Positions 16,238-25,063 are shown, numbered from the stretch's first letter. The stretch is 47,417 nucleotides of DNA from JAJKIV01 sp036274195 (GCA_036274195.1 DASUGD010000037.1:1-47417); one strand, 5' to 3'. Program-made: numbers and translations. The notes: generated from the sequence alone by a model not told the origin.

Positions 16238-18115
16238 ATGCGCCGCCGCCTCTCCGCGTTACTCGCTGCAATCCGCCAGCGCTTCGGCAAACAGCCGCGC
16301 TGGGCCATCGCCGTTCTCGCGATCGCGTCGATCGCCGTCTCGTTCGTGGTCTTCAAGGCGGTGAATCACCGCACGACCAACGTGCCGGTCCCGAGCGTTC
16401 CGTACTCCGAGCTCGCCGCGGCGCTCGATGCGCACCAGGTTCGTCGGCTATCCGTCGAAGGCGGCGGGACGCGACTGGTCGCTGAGCTCGTCTCGCCGCG
16501 ACGGATCGGATCCGCCAACACCACCAAGGTCACCGCGGAGGTCCCGAAGGGCGCCGTCGGTCTAGCCGACCTCGAGCGGTGGTCCGCACGCGGTGCCCGT
16601 GTGGAGGTCGAAGGCCCGGGTCGCCTTCCCGAAGATCCGGTCTCGTTCGTCGTCTCGTTCGTCCTGATCGGCGTCACGCTCATGCTCGTTGCGCGACTCC
16701 GCGCTGGCGTCGTCAGCGGCAGCAAGAAATTCGAGAAGGTCGCCGAGGACCGTCAGCTCACGCTCGCTGACGTGGGCGGCGCGAAGGAAGCGCGAGCCGA
16801 CCTCCACGACGTCATCCTGTTCCTGAAGGACCCGAGCCGCTTCAAGAAGATGGGCGCCCGCTGCCCGTCCGGCGTCCTCCTCGTCGGTCCGCCGGGAACC
16901 GGCAAGACGCTCCTCGCCCGCGCAGTGGCTGGCGAAGCAGGCGTACCAGTTCTGGTAGCATCCGGCTCCGAATTCGGCGAGATGTACGTCGGCGTCGGCG
17001 CACGGCGCGTCCGCGACCTCGCCTCGAAGGCTCGGCACCACGGACGCTGCATCATCTTCATCGACGAGTTCGACTCGATCGGCGGCAAACGCGGTCGCCC
17101 GAACCGCACGAGCGAAGAAGATCTCACGCTGAACCAGCTGCTCGTCGAGATGGACGGCATGGCCGGCAGCGAGGGCATCGTCTGGATGGCCGCGACCAAC
17201 CGTGAGGACATGCTCGATCCCGCCGTGCGCCGCCCCGGCCGCTTCGACCGCGTCGTCGAAGTCGGCATGCCCACGGCCGCCGATCGCCTCGAGATCCTCA
17301 AGGTCCACGCGGCAAAGCGTCCGCTCGACGCCGACGTCGATCTGCAGGAGCTGTCGACCCTCACCGTCGGCTACTCCGGTGCCGAGCTCGCGAACCTCCT
17401 GAACGAAGCGGCGATCATCGCCGTGCACGCCGAGAGCGCGGTGATCACGCGCTCGCACCTCGACCAGGCACGCGACAAGATCCTGCTCGGACGCGTGCGA
17501 GCCGGTGTCGTCGTGTCCGACGAGGAGCGGCGCCTCATCGCGCTCCACGAGGCCGGACACGCCGTGGTTGGTCTCATCACCTGCCCGGAGGATCGCCTCC
17601 ACAAGGTCACCATCGAGCCGCGCGGCCGCTCACTCGGCGCCGCGCACTTCGCGCCCGATACCGACCGCCATCTGCACTCGCGCCGCTACCTCGAGGGCAT
17701 CATCGCCAAGGCGTTAGGCGGCCGCGCCGCGGAGCTCGTGTTCCTCGGCCCCGACGCGGTGACCTCCGGCGCCGGCAGCGACCTCGTACACGCCACGAGC
17801 GTGGCGCGCCGCATGGTCGCCGAGTTCGGGATGAGCGAAGAGGTGGGCCTCGTGTCGGCCGATCCGTCGGCCCACAACGGTGCGCCGTCGGCACAGCTCC
17901 AGGGCGAGATCGACACCGCGGTGCGGGCGTTGATCGCCAACCAGGCGTCGCGCGCCGAGGCAATCGTCCGCGAGCACGCCGTGGCGCTGGACGCGATCGC
18001 CCGCGCGCTCGTCGACCGCGGCGTCCTCATGGCGAGCGAGGTGCTCGCGATCGCGGCCGACCAGGGCGTTCCGCTGCAGCACTCGATCGAACGCGCGGAG
18101 CTCGTCGAGGCCTGA
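16238..18115 (+). CDS. ftsH: ATP-dependent zinc metalloprotease FtsH
   Basis: A 625-residue membrane AAA+ protease that degrades misfolded membrane proteins and short-lived regulators. TM1 is at about 22-39, a periplasmic part at 40-130, TM2 at about 136-153. The AAA core has Walker A GPPGTGKT (217-224), Walker B IIFIDEFD (272-279), the pore loop MYVG (249-252, Tyr in place of the usual Phe) and the second region of homology ending RPGRFDR (332-338). The zinc site is HEAGH (437-441), and the third-ligand region is TSGAGSDL. All catalytic elements are present. The ATG at 16238 gives the normal MRRRLSALL start before TM1; an upstream in-frame start at 16007 would overlap the terminator. The sequence is divergent (for example WMAATNREDML), so this could be a second FtsH of the genome. 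Confidence 0.93.
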   Translation: MRRRLSALLAAIRQRFGKQPRWAIAVLAIASIAVSFVVFKAVNHRTTNVPVPSVPYSELAAALDAHQVRRLSVEGGGTRLVAELVSPRRIGSANTTKVTAEVPKGAVGLADLERWSARGARVEVEGPGRLPEDPVSFVVSFVLIGVTLMLVARLRAGVVSGSKKFEKVAEDRQLTLADVGGAKEARADLHDVILFLKDPSRFKKMGARCPSGVLLVGPPGTGKTLLARAVAGEAGVPVLVASGSEFGEMYVGVGARRVRDLASKARHHGRCIIFIDEFDSIGGKRGRPNRTSEEDLTLNQLLVEMDGMAGSEGIVWMAATNREDMLDPAVRRPGRFDRVVEVGMPTAADRLEILKVHAAKRPLDADVDLQELSTLTVGYSGAELANLLNEAAIIAVHAESAVITRSHLDQARDKILLGRVRAGVVVSDEERRLIALHEAGHAVVGLITCPEDRLHKVTIEPRGRSLGAAHFAPDTDRHLHSRRYLEGIIAKALGGRAAELVFLGPDAVTSGAGSDLVHATSVARRMVAEFGMSEEVGLVSADPSAHNGAPSAQLQGEIDTAVRALIANQASRAEAIVREHAVALDAIARALVDRGVLMASEVLAIAADQGVPLQHSIERAELVEA

Positions 18116-18142
18116 CCCGGTCCGGCCCAGCTGGTTCTCGAG

Positions 18143-18177
18143 ACCCTCGGGCGGTCATGGCCGCCCGAGGGTTTTTT
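18143..18177 (+). terminator. intrinsic terminator after ftsH
   Basis: A perfect 12-bp stem (ACCCTCGGGCGG at 18143-18154 with 18161-18172), 6-nt loop TCATGG, then a run of six T (18172-18177). It lies 28 bp past the ftsH stop codon. Confidence 0.93.
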
Positions 18178-18290
18178 GTTGCTGGTGCGTTAATCTGCTT
18201 CATATGGGGTCAGACTCCTTACCCACCGATCCACCGCGCAGGTGACCGAAAGAGGGCCGGCCCATTTATCCGTCGGACGGAGGAACAGCG

Positions 18291-18599
18291 ATGATCAGTC
18301 GAGTGTGGCACGGATGGACGAAGCCCGAGCACGCGGCCACCTACGAGGCAATGCTGCGGTCCGAGATTTTGCCCGGCATCCACCGCGTTCCCGGGTTTCG
18401 CGGCGCGACGCTTCTCCGACGTCGCGACGGGGACGAAGAGGAGTTCGTGACGATCACGCGCTTCGACGACCTCGCGGCCGTCCGGGCGTTCGCCGGGGAG
18501 GACTACACGCGCGCGGTCATCGCCCCCGACGCCCGGCCGCTGCTCACCCGCTACGACGAACGCTCCGTGCACTACGAGACGGCCTTCTCGGTCGATTGA
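18291..18599 (+). CDS. antibiotic biosynthesis monooxygenase (ABM)-like small protein
   Basis: A 102-residue protein with a strong ribosome site (GGAGGAA, 5-6 bp before the ATG). The single domain has the dimeric alpha/beta ferredoxin-like ABM pattern: 'SRVWHGWTKPEHAATYEAML', then PGFRGATLLRRRDGDEEEFV and 'TRFDDLAAVRAFAGEDYTRAVI', and a last strand HYETAFS. Members range from cofactor-free monooxygenases to heme or stress proteins of unknown role, so the activity is open. Its 3' end overlaps the convergent VOC gene by 28 bp. Confidence 0.75.
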   Translation: MISRVWHGWTKPEHAATYEAMLRSEILPGIHRVPGFRGATLLRRRDGDEEEFVTITRFDDLAAVRAFAGEDYTRAVIAPDARPLLTRYDERSVHYETAFSVD

Positions 18600-18961
18600 G
18601 TGCTCGCTCGACGCTGCATGACGCCTAACGACAATCCTTCGGTGTCGAGCACGATCGCGAGCCGATCCCCGTCCGGCAGCGTCTGCGGCGGGATCACGAT
18701 GCGGCCGCCGAGCTGCTCGACCTTCATCACGGACGCCGCAACGTCATCGACCTCGACGAACAGCTGAACGAGCGGGTGCCCGTCGGTGGGACCGATCGGC
18801 CACACGCCGCCGCTGATGCCGCGGTCGGATCCGGTGTCCACCATCCGGTACCCCATCGGGTTGTCGGCGTCGACCCGCCAGCCGAACAGCTTGGCGTAGA
18901 ACGCCGTCAGCGTATCCGGGTCACGAGCGAGAATCTGAAACTGCACCACCGGTTGTCCCAT
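18572..18961 (-). CDS. VOC (glyoxalase/dioxygenase fold) family protein
   Basis: A 129-residue protein with one pair of beta-alpha-beta-beta-beta modules of the vicinal oxygen chelate fold. It starts 'VVQFQILARDPDTLTAFYAKLFGWRV', followed by GISGGVWPIGP, then 'PLVQLFVEVDDVAASVMKVEQLGG' and a final 'LDTEGLSLGVMQ'. This is the subclass often annotated as glyoxalase/bleomycin-resistance-like. Typical metal ligands cannot be assigned with confidence, so the reaction is unknown. It ends overlapping the ABM gene on the other strand and starts just after the broken gene upstream on its own strand. It carries an octamer copy as Leu-Gly at 18623. Confidence 0.82.
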   Translation of the reverse strand: MGQPVVQFQILARDPDTLTAFYAKLFGWRVDADNPMGYRMVDTGSDRGISGGVWPIGPTDGHPLVQLFVEVDDVAASVMKVEQLGGRIVIPPQTLPDGDRLAIVLDTEGLSLGVMQRRASTQSTEKAVS

Positions 18962-18964
18962 CGG

Positions 18965-19383
18965 TCACGACTCCATCGGGGTGAGGTCCGCCACCGGAAA
19001 GAAGGCCAGCTCCAGGCGGTAGACGTGATCGCGCTCGGCCTCGACGCTCTCGAGCATCTGGCCGATCTCGTGGCGGAACTGCTCGACGCGCTCCGCAATG
19101 CGCCGACTCGTTAGGCCCGACACGGCGATGGTCGTGGCGCTGTAGTGCGCGGGACGCCCGCGCTTCGACCCGGCGAGGGCTCGCGCACGGCCAACGAGCG
19201 CGCTGACGGTGTGCACGAACTGTCCGTCGATCCACGCCTCGGCGTTCCCCGCCTTGTCCACCCACGTGGTAGGCGACTGCATGTCCAGCAGGCCCACGCG
19301 CGTCGCGTCGCGAGCTCCTCCTGCAGGAACTGGCGAAAGCGACGCGGCGCAGGCGTCGGGTCGGTCAGCACGTGGGCTTTCAT
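18965..19383 (-). pseudogene. frameshifted remnant, TIGR02147/DUF4423-like
   Basis: Two frames appear to make one gene. ATG 19383 opens MKAHVLTDPTPAPRRF and runs through RQFLQEELATR, like the N terminus of TIGR02147 regulators. The frame then becomes non-protein-like, while another frame takes over at about 19297 (GLLDMQSPTTWVDK) and continues to 18965. Its end, 'ATTIAVSGLTSRRIAERVEQFRHEI' followed by HVYRLELAFFPVADL, is like the C-terminal part of the same family (about 270 residues when intact). The middle third seems to be missing, so I read this as a deletion plus frameshift. It could instead be a small GTG-started 110-residue gene from 19297. Confidence 0.4.
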
Positions 19384-19528
19384 GCGGCGATGATACGACA
19401 CGACGATCACCACCGCGAACGCACGATGTCTGTGGAGCGGAACGAATACAATCGGGGCCTCGGACAAACCGGGGCGCCGGCGCTGCCCCACCCTGGGTAT
19501 CGCCGTCGATGAGCCGTCCCGCTCCGGG

Positions 19529-20314
19529 TTACTTCGTCGCGACCGCGATCACGCTGCGTGACGTGAGCATCGAGATACTGCCCTGCTCCCGGAGCAGATC
19601 GGCATTCTCGGTGCTCAGGTCCGGCTTCTTGGAGGCGAGCTTTCCGCGAAACAGCGCGTGCGCGATGCCAATGAAGGGTCCCCACACCGCGAGTAGCGCA
19701 CGCGCGGACGTCTTGAAGCGATCGTAGTGCACGGCCACGTCGCGGAACCCAGCGCGGCGCAGCTGGTAGGCGAGGTAGTAGTAGGGCACCGGGTTGATGT
19801 GCCCACCGGTGTGGCGCGGATCCTCGCTCGAGAGGTGCAGCGGATCGAACAGCACCGTGAACCCCGAGTGCAGGTAGCGTACGCGCGAGTTGAGGTTCAG
19901 CACGTTAGGCGTGCTCACGATGGCAACCCCGCCCGGCTTCACGACACGACACAGCTCGCGCGTGAACGCGAACTGATCCTTGATGTGCTCGATCACCTCG
20001 AGGCTGCAGGCGACGTCGAACGACTCATCCGCGTAGGGCAACGACCCATCGGCGTTGATGGGATCGCAGCGAATAGCCGAGTAGCGGAAGAACTCGGGAA
20101 AGAGATCGCACGCCGCGAGCACCGACTCGGGAGAACGCCCGAGCTCAGCCTGTACTTGGTCGCCGACCATCTTGGAGAAATAGCCTTCGCCGGCGCCGAC
20201 ATCGACCACCCGCGCTCCCTGACTTAGATAGGGCAGCACGAGCGAGAACACCTTGTCGTTCGTGCTCGTGTGGGAGATCGGGCGGATGTCGGCGTCAGCG
20301 ATGTTCGTCGTCAT
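19529..20314 (-). CDS. SAM-dependent class I methyltransferase
   Basis: A 261-residue cytoplasmic methyltransferase of the Methyltransf_11 type. Motif I is VVDVGAGEGYFSKMV (about residues 39-53), which binds SAM. The acidic motif II region is 'LAACDLFPEFF', motif III is around 'LPYADESFDVACSLEVIEHI', and the post-motif strand is KPGGVAIVSTPNVLNLNSR. The TPNVLNLNSR/HINPVPYYYL features recall methyltransferases acting on lipids or cell-wall sugars, but the substrate cannot be assigned. ATG 20314 (MTTNIADADI) is preferred to a start at 20527, which would add 71 residues of low-complexity sequence. It is divergent from the coiled-coil gene. Pro-Asn in TPNV is encoded by an octamer copy (19903). 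Confidence 0.87.
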   Translation of the reverse strand: MTTNIADADIRPISHTSTNDKVFSLVLPYLSQGARVVDVGAGEGYFSKMVGDQVQAELGRSPESVLAACDLFPEFFRYSAIRCDPINADGSLPYADESFDVACSLEVIEHIKDQFAFTRELCRVVKPGGVAIVSTPNVLNLNSRVRYLHSGFTVLFDPLHLSSEDPRHTGGHINPVPYYYLAYQLRRAGFRDVAVHYDRFKTSARALLAVWGPFIGIAHALFRGKLASKKPDLSTENADLLREQGSISMLTSRSVIAVATK

Positions 20315-20436
20315 GCGACGGAATATCGCCGGATTTGGGGTCGCTGGGCCATTGCGGTTGTGAAGGTCGGCCCGTACCGTCGACTGGTGTGGTTGGACCA
20401 CGACTCTGTAACCACGCTGTTTTCCCCCTCGTACAG

Positions 20437-21210
20437 ATGGCCATGTCGCCATTGAGCCAACAGGTCCCGACGCCACCAGCAGCGCCCGCACCGCCCGCAC
20501 CACCTGCGCTGCCGGACGTACCGACAATCCGCATCGGCGGCCCGGACGGGATCCGGATCGGGGGGCCGGACGGGATCACCACCATCGAGCTGCCGGCGCG
20601 ACCCCTGACAGCCCGCGATGTCGCCGTGCTTCGCGCGCGGCGATCCGAGCTATCCAACCAGCTCGAGTCGGCGACCAGTCGGCGAAACAGCCTCGCGGCC
20701 AAACTCGAGGATGCCGAAGGCGTGAACAAGGCCGGCATCGAGCAGCGTATCTCGTTGCTCGACAATAGAATCCTGCAGCTCGAGACCGATCTCGCCGAGA
20801 CAGGTCGTCAGCTCTCGAGCGCGCCGGCAGGACTTGTCTCCTCGGCGAGTGCGGGTACCCCGTTCGGTGGTCTCAACCCGGGGCAGGTCACCGCAATCGG
20901 CATCGTATCGGTCGTCGGCGCCACATGCGTCGCGTTTCCCATCGCGATCGCAATGGCGCGCAGGATCTGGCGCGGATCACGGAGCAGTGCCGCCACGGCG
21001 ACGCCCGAATCCGCTCAGCGGATGGAACGGCTCGAGCAGGCCGTCGACGCCATCGCGATCGAGATCGAGCGAGTCTCCGAGGGACAGCGGTACATGACGC
21101 GACTGCTCACCGAAGGGGCCACGCCCGCGTTGCCCGTCGCGCAAAAGGCTGCCGAGCCCGTACGGCTACCCGACCGCGAGGCGCTTCGGGCGTCCCGCGG
21201 TTCGGCCTGA
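20437..21210 (+). CDS. coiled-coil membrane protein with Pro-rich N terminus
   Basis: About 257 residues; I do not recognise the family. The first 35 residues are rich in Pro/Ala, then comes an exact duplicated stretch, IRIGGPDG-IRIGGPDG. Residues about 65-130 form a charged coiled coil (RARRSELSNQLESATSRRN and more). A Gly/Ser linker leads to one transmembrane helix (about 155-178, 'VTAIGIVSVVGATCVAFPIAIAMA'). A second helical segment follows (MERLEQAVDAIAIEIERV). The topology is single-pass with coiled coils on both sides. ATG 20437 and 20443 are both possible starts. Similar proteins are common in this type of genome; no function can be given. Confidence 0.65.
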   Translation: MAMSPLSQQVPTPPAAPAPPAPPALPDVPTIRIGGPDGIRIGGPDGITTIELPARPLTARDVAVLRARRSELSNQLESATSRRNSLAAKLEDAEGVNKAGIEQRISLLDNRILQLETDLAETGRQLSSAPAGLVSSASAGTPFGGLNPGQVTAIGIVSVVGATCVAFPIAIAMARRIWRGSRSSAATATPESAQRMERLEQAVDAIAIEIERVSEGQRYMTRLLTEGATPALPVAQKAAEPVRLPDREALRASRGSA

Positions 21211-21334
21211 CGTCTCCAGCCGGTCGTCGCTCCTACGGCGCTCGCGCGATTCGCCGTGACGTGCGAGTTGCCTCGCGAGTTGACTCCTGGGTAGCGTCTG
21301 CACGCTGAGCAGGTCCGGACGACGAGGAGCATCG

Positions 21335-21712
21335 GTGACCGATCACGTGCGCGAGTCGCGAGACGACGATGGCGAGAACGTATTCGCGCTGGCCGCACGG
21401 CTCGCGCGCCGCGCGTCCGATGGCCAACTCGTCGTCGCGGCTGCGGTCGGGATTCTGGCGGCGTCGCTCGTCGGGTTCGTTCGCCCCGACCTGTGGTGGG
21501 TTGGCCTGCCGCTCGTCTGCGTGGGCTCGTTCGGGGTGTGGGGAATTGCCGAGCGAACGGCGACGGAGCGCACCGCCCGACTCGGCCAGGATTTCGGTGG
21601 CCGACGCGCCCTCACGAGTCTCCGCCTGACGGCGGCCGTGGTCGGCACGCTGTCAGGCGTCATGACGCTGCTCGTGATCGTGGCGCGGATGGTCGGGACG
21701 TGGAAGTCGTGA
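21335..21712 (+). CDS. small membrane protein of unknown function
   Basis: A 125-residue protein starting at GTG 21335, supported by GAGGAG about 5 bp upstream. After an acidic N terminus (TDHVRESRDDDGENV) there are three hydrophobic segments: about 31-48, 52-70 and 98-120 (VVGTLSGVMTLLVIVARMVG). No known domain is recognised. Its stop lies 5 bp from the end of the convergent Gfo/Idh/MocA gene. It may be in one unit with the coiled-coil gene 124 bp upstream. Confidence 0.65.
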   Translation: MTDHVRESRDDDGENVFALAARLARRASDGQLVVAAAVGILAASLVGFVRPDLWWVGLPLVCVGSFGVWGIAERTATERTARLGQDFGGRRALTSLRLTAAVVGTLSGVMTLLVIVARMVGTWKS

Positions 21713-21716
21713 CGGG

Positions 21717-23279
21717 CTATAGCGCCCACCCCGACCGGTACTCCCTGGTCAGGTACTGGTTCGCGTCGGCGGCGTTCGTGAACTCCATCTTCGCGCCATC
21801 GTACAGGACCTTCTTGCCCACGCCCGCGCGGAGCGCGGCGATGCCTAACAACATCGTCTCCGTGAGCAGGGCCGAGTAGTCGAACGGCGCGCTCGCCTTC
21901 GCCTCGCCCTTGCAGGCCTGCGCGAAGTTCACCTCGTGCGGAACCTCGACCCGCGGGAACGTCTTCGGCACCTTCTCGGCCGCCTTCGCCACCGACTCGG
22001 GATAGACTCTCGGGTTGTTGCCGTACGTGTCGTAGGTGAGGATGCCCTTCGTGCCGACGAACACACCACCGCCACCATCGCCGCGCGGGAGTGTGATGTC
22101 GTCGGGGAGGAACGGCGGGCGCGGCGGCATGAGTCCACCGTCGTACCAGAGCACCTTGACGGGCGGTTGCGCCGGACGCCCGTTCGCTGCGGGCCGCTCG
22201 GGGAACTCGTATTGCACCAGGGTCGCGAGTGGATACGACGCCGGGTTCGCGGCGCCACCGCCCCACGGAGTTCCGGACGCGGAGATGCTCGTGGGATACG
22301 TGAGGCCTAACGACCAGAACACCTGATCGATGAGGTGCGCGCCCATGTCGCCGATCGCCCCGACGCCGAAGTCCACCCAACCGCGCCAGCTGAAGGGATG
22401 GTACGCGGGGTGATACGGGATTTCCTTCGCCGGACCGAGGAACAGGTCCCAGTTGAACCCCGGCGGCGGCGTCTGCGGATTCTCGGCCATCGCCGCGAGC
22501 ACCGCGTTGTCCACGGTGCGCATGTTCCACTGCGGGGGCGGGGGCGGGCCGGGCGGCTGACTGCCGTTCGCGGGCGCCGACGGCTGCTGTGGCGGGGAAG
22601 CGTTAGGCGGGAGCGGGCGCGGGATGCCCTGTGCCCAGTAGCGAACCGGGCGATCCGTCCAGACATGGGCCTCGCGGATCGGGCCGAGGACGCCCGACGG
22701 GATCAGTTCCATGATGCGCCGCGTTCCTTCCATCGAGTGACCCTGATTGCCCATCTGGGTCACCACGCCGGTGGATTTTGCCGTCTTCGACAGGAGGCGG
22801 GCCTCGTACACCGAGTAGGTGAGTGGCTTCTGCACGTACACGTGCTTGCCCGCCTGCATGGCCGCCATGGCGATCACCGCGTGCAGGTGATCGGGTGTCG
22901 CAACGACCACCGCGTCGATGTCCTTCTGCTTGTCCAGCATCTGGCGGAAGTCATCGTACTTGGTGGCCTTCGTGTACGCGTCGCGCAGCTTCTCCTGCTC
23001 GGGCGTCATGCCGGTCTGCCCTTCACGCACCCGCACCTCGCGGGCGAGCGTGCGCTCCACGTACGGGAAATCCACGTCGCAGATGGCGACGATGTTCTCG
23101 TCGAGGAAGCGCTTCATGTTCTGCATGCCCATGCCGCCGATTCCGACGAAGGCGACGTTGAGCGTTCGCGACGGCGGCTGGTACCCGCGGCCGATGACGT
23201 GGCGTGGGACGATCATCGCGCCGAGCGCGAGCTTGGCGGTATCACCGACGAAATCGCGGCGAGTGTAGCTGTTCGACAT
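21717..23279 (-). CDS. Tat-exported Gfo/Idh/MocA-family oxidoreductase
   Basis: A 520-residue NAD(P)-dependent oxidoreductase of the sugar or inositol dehydrogenase-like family. The N terminus TRRDFVGDTAKLALGAMIVP carries a twin-arginine-type signal, so it is exported folded, as is usual for this subgroup. The Rossmann part shows VAFVGIGGMGMQNMK (about residues 42-56), AICDVDFPYV, 'AVVVATPDHLHAVIAMAAMQAGKHVYVQKPLT' (QKPLT replaces the classical EKP) and 'VTQMGNQGHSMEGTRR'. The C-terminal part has DFGVGAIGDMGAHLIDQ. A Pro/Gln-rich insert lies at about 220-255 (PPPPPQ). The substrate is unknown, probably a glycoside or sugar derivative. Confidence 0.9.
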   Translation of the reverse strand: MSNSYTRRDFVGDTAKLALGAMIVPRHVIGRGYQPPSRTLNVAFVGIGGMGMQNMKRFLDENIVAICDVDFPYVERTLAREVRVREGQTGMTPEQEKLRDAYTKATKYDDFRQMLDKQKDIDAVVVATPDHLHAVIAMAAMQAGKHVYVQKPLTYSVYEARLLSKTAKSTGVVTQMGNQGHSMEGTRRIMELIPSGVLGPIREAHVWTDRPVRYWAQGIPRPLPPNASPPQQPSAPANGSQPPGPPPPPQWNMRTVDNAVLAAMAENPQTPPPGFNWDLFLGPAKEIPYHPAYHPFSWRGWVDFGVGAIGDMGAHLIDQVFWSLGLTYPTSISASGTPWGGGAANPASYPLATLVQYEFPERPAANGRPAQPPVKVLWYDGGLMPPRPPFLPDDITLPRGDGGGGVFVGTKGILTYDTYGNNPRVYPESVAKAAEKVPKTFPRVEVPHEVNFAQACKGEAKASAPFDYSALLTETMLLGIAALRAGVGKKVLYDGAKMEFTNAADANQYLTREYRSGWAL

Positions 23280-23353
23280 AGGCTGATCCCAGGGAAGGGC
23301 CGGAGGTTGATTGGTCGGACTATACGGCGGTGACAGGCACAGGGATAGACAGC

Positions 23354-23477
23354 GACTGGTAACAGGTTACTGGGATTGGTTACAGGTAATCGAACCCTCG
23401 GGATGCTCATTCAGCTCAGAGAGACATCCCGAGGGTTCAGATAACCAATAACCCGTACCAGTAACCTGTAACCCGTT
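23354..23477. repeat. paired heptanucleotide array (TAACCTG/CAGTAAC) with inner perfect stem
   Basis: The left part 23354-23391 and right part 23439-23477 are imperfect complements made of units such as GGTTACTGG and CAGTAACCTGTAACC. Inside, GAACCCTCGGGATG (23392-23405) pairs perfectly over 14 bp with 23425-23438. The whole forms a two-level hairpin 12 bp beyond the stop of the phosphofructokinase gene on the minus strand. Confidence 0.85.
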
Positions 23478-23489
23478 CTGTTGCGCCCT

Positions 23490-24680
23490 TCAGTCGGCGG
23501 TCATGATGAACAGCGGTGCCCCATCGAACTCGTAGATGGGCCGAAGCCGCTCGGTGTTGTAGTACTTCGCAACATCCACGACCTTCTTCTCCGATGTGAC
23601 GCTCGTGATCGGCACGCTGTCGTAGAACCCCTTGTGGATGCTGACGAGCCGTCCGTAGCGGCCCTTGAGGATCAGGTCGAGCGCGAGGTTGCCAAACGCC
23701 ATCGGCACGATCGAGTCGAGCGCGTCCGGGTCACCCGAGCGAACGAGATAGCCGAGCCGCTGGTTCACGACGTCGATGCGCCGGCCGTTGTTGTATTTGG
23801 GCGAATACTCCTTGAGCGCCGCGGCAACCTTGTCGCCGATCCCGCCGAGCTTGCGGTGGCCGAACATGTCGACGTCGTGGCCCTCGAAGCTCATCCCCTC
23901 GCCCGTCGTTAGGCGCGCGCCCTCCGACACGAGGACCACCGCGTAGCGGCTCGGGTGACGGTTGCGGTCGTACGTCAGCAGCTCCGCGAGGTGCTCCACG
24001 TCGACGGCATGCTCGGGGATCACGCACCGGTCCGCGGCACCGGCCATCGTCGGAAGCAGCGCCGTAAACCCCGCATAGCGGCCGAACACCTCGATCACGA
24101 GGAACCGCTCGTGCGAGCCGGCCGACGTCCGCAGACTGTGCGTCGCTTCGATCGTTCGCGTAACGCAGGTGCTGAACCCGATGCAGTAGTCGGTGCCGTA
24201 GACGTCGTTGTCCATCGTCTTCGGGATGGCCACGACGTTCACCCCCTCGTCGTGCAACCGCTTGCCATAGCTCAGCGTGTCGTCACCGCCGATCGGAATG
24301 AGCGTGTCGACGCCAATGTGCTCGAGGTTCTTGAGCACATCCTTCGTGATGTCGTTGACCTTCTGGTCGTACCCAGTGAGGTGGTTCGGTACGCGCTCGC
24401 GCGGCAGATGACTCGGCCTCGTGCGTGACGTGTGGAGAAACGTTCCGCCGGTCCGTCCGGCGCGGTTCACGATCGCCTCGGACAACACCTGAACGTTGTC
24501 CGCGTTGTCGGCGTCCTTGTCCGGGATGTAGTCCACCAGGCCGGCCCACCCGCGTCTGATGCCGACGACGCGATATCCTTCCCGCAGGGCCCGGATGGTG
24601 ATGGCGCGTATCGCCGGATTCAAACCAGGCACGTCTCCGCCACCAGTCAGGATGGCAATCGTCCCCTTGTTGCTCGCCAT
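23490..24680 (-). CDS. 6-phosphofructokinase, PPi-type signature
   Basis: A 396-residue PfkA-family enzyme that phosphorylates fructose 6-phosphate in glycolysis. It starts 'GTIAILTGGGDVPGLNPAIRA' (phosphoryl-donor site) and has GGDDT at 131-135 and PKTMDND at 153-159 with the catalytic Asp. In ATP-dependent enzymes these read GGDGS and PGTIDND. Asp after GGD and Lys before T are the residues known to block ATP and favour pyrophosphate, so a PPi-dependent (reversible) enzyme is inferred. The substrate motifs 'EVFGRYAGFTAL' and 'NQRLGYLVRSGDPDALD' are intact. It is a single gene and a heptad hairpin follows it. An octamer supplies Leu-Thr at 23907. Confidence 0.9.
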   Translation of the reverse strand: MASNKGTIAILTGGGDVPGLNPAIRAITIRALREGYRVVGIRRGWAGLVDYIPDKDADNADNVQVLSEAIVNRAGRTGGTFLHTSRTRPSHLPRERVPNHLTGYDQKVNDITKDVLKNLEHIGVDTLIPIGGDDTLSYGKRLHDEGVNVVAIPKTMDNDVYGTDYCIGFSTCVTRTIEATHSLRTSAGSHERFLVIEVFGRYAGFTALLPTMAGAADRCVIPEHAVDVEHLAELLTYDRNRHPSRYAVVLVSEGARLTTGEGMSFEGHDVDMFGHRKLGGIGDKVAAALKEYSPKYNNGRRIDVVNQRLGYLVRSGDPDALDSIVPMAFGNLALDLILKGRYGRLVSIHKGFYDSVPITSVTSEKKVVDVAKYYNTERLRPIYEFDGAPLFIMTAD

Positions 24681-24833
24681 GCGCTCTCGTCCTCAGTGAT
24701 TGTGCTCGCCCTCGAATCACTTTTTCCGCCATGGAAGCTAATGGAATCGGTTCCACCGGAGACAGACAGCGGGCGTGGCAGACGGCGAGCGAGGTCGATT
24801 AGAATCCACAAAGCGACAGGCCCAGGAGCAATG

Positions 24834-25058
24834 ATGAAGGAAGAAGTCTTCAATCTCGACCTGCGGAAGTTCCTCAAGCGATTCGGAGTCACCGCTCAGC
24901 GCGAGATCGAGCGCGCGGTTGCGGAGGCCATTCAGGACGGGCGACTCAAGGGCACCGAGACGCTCGAGGTGCGCGCGACGCTCACCATCCCTGACGTGAT
25001 CACCGAGCTGCGCATCGACGGCCAGATCGGCCTCGCGGACCCTGCGTCGCGGGACTGA
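24834..25058 (+). CDS. DUF6494-like small protein
   Basis: A 74-residue protein, acidic-basic mixed, beginning MKEEVFNLDLRKFLKRFGVT and ending with a beta-rich half (LEVRATLTIPDVITELRIDG). This is the pattern of the small DUF6494 family of unknown role. Two ATGs (24831 and 24834) follow an AGGAG; 24834 has the better spacing. It is divergent from the phosphofructokinase gene. A dispersed repeat follows its stop. Confidence 0.7.
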   Translation: MKEEVFNLDLRKFLKRFGVTAQREIERAVAEAIQDGRLKGTETLEVRATLTIPDVITELRIDGQIGLADPASRD

Positions 25059-25063
25059 CCTGG

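Noticed and set aside
18196..18213. Sequence CATATGGGGTCAGACTCC, resembling ends found near REP-associated transposases
   Set aside because: It is a single short copy with no partner repeat and no transposase gene in the window.
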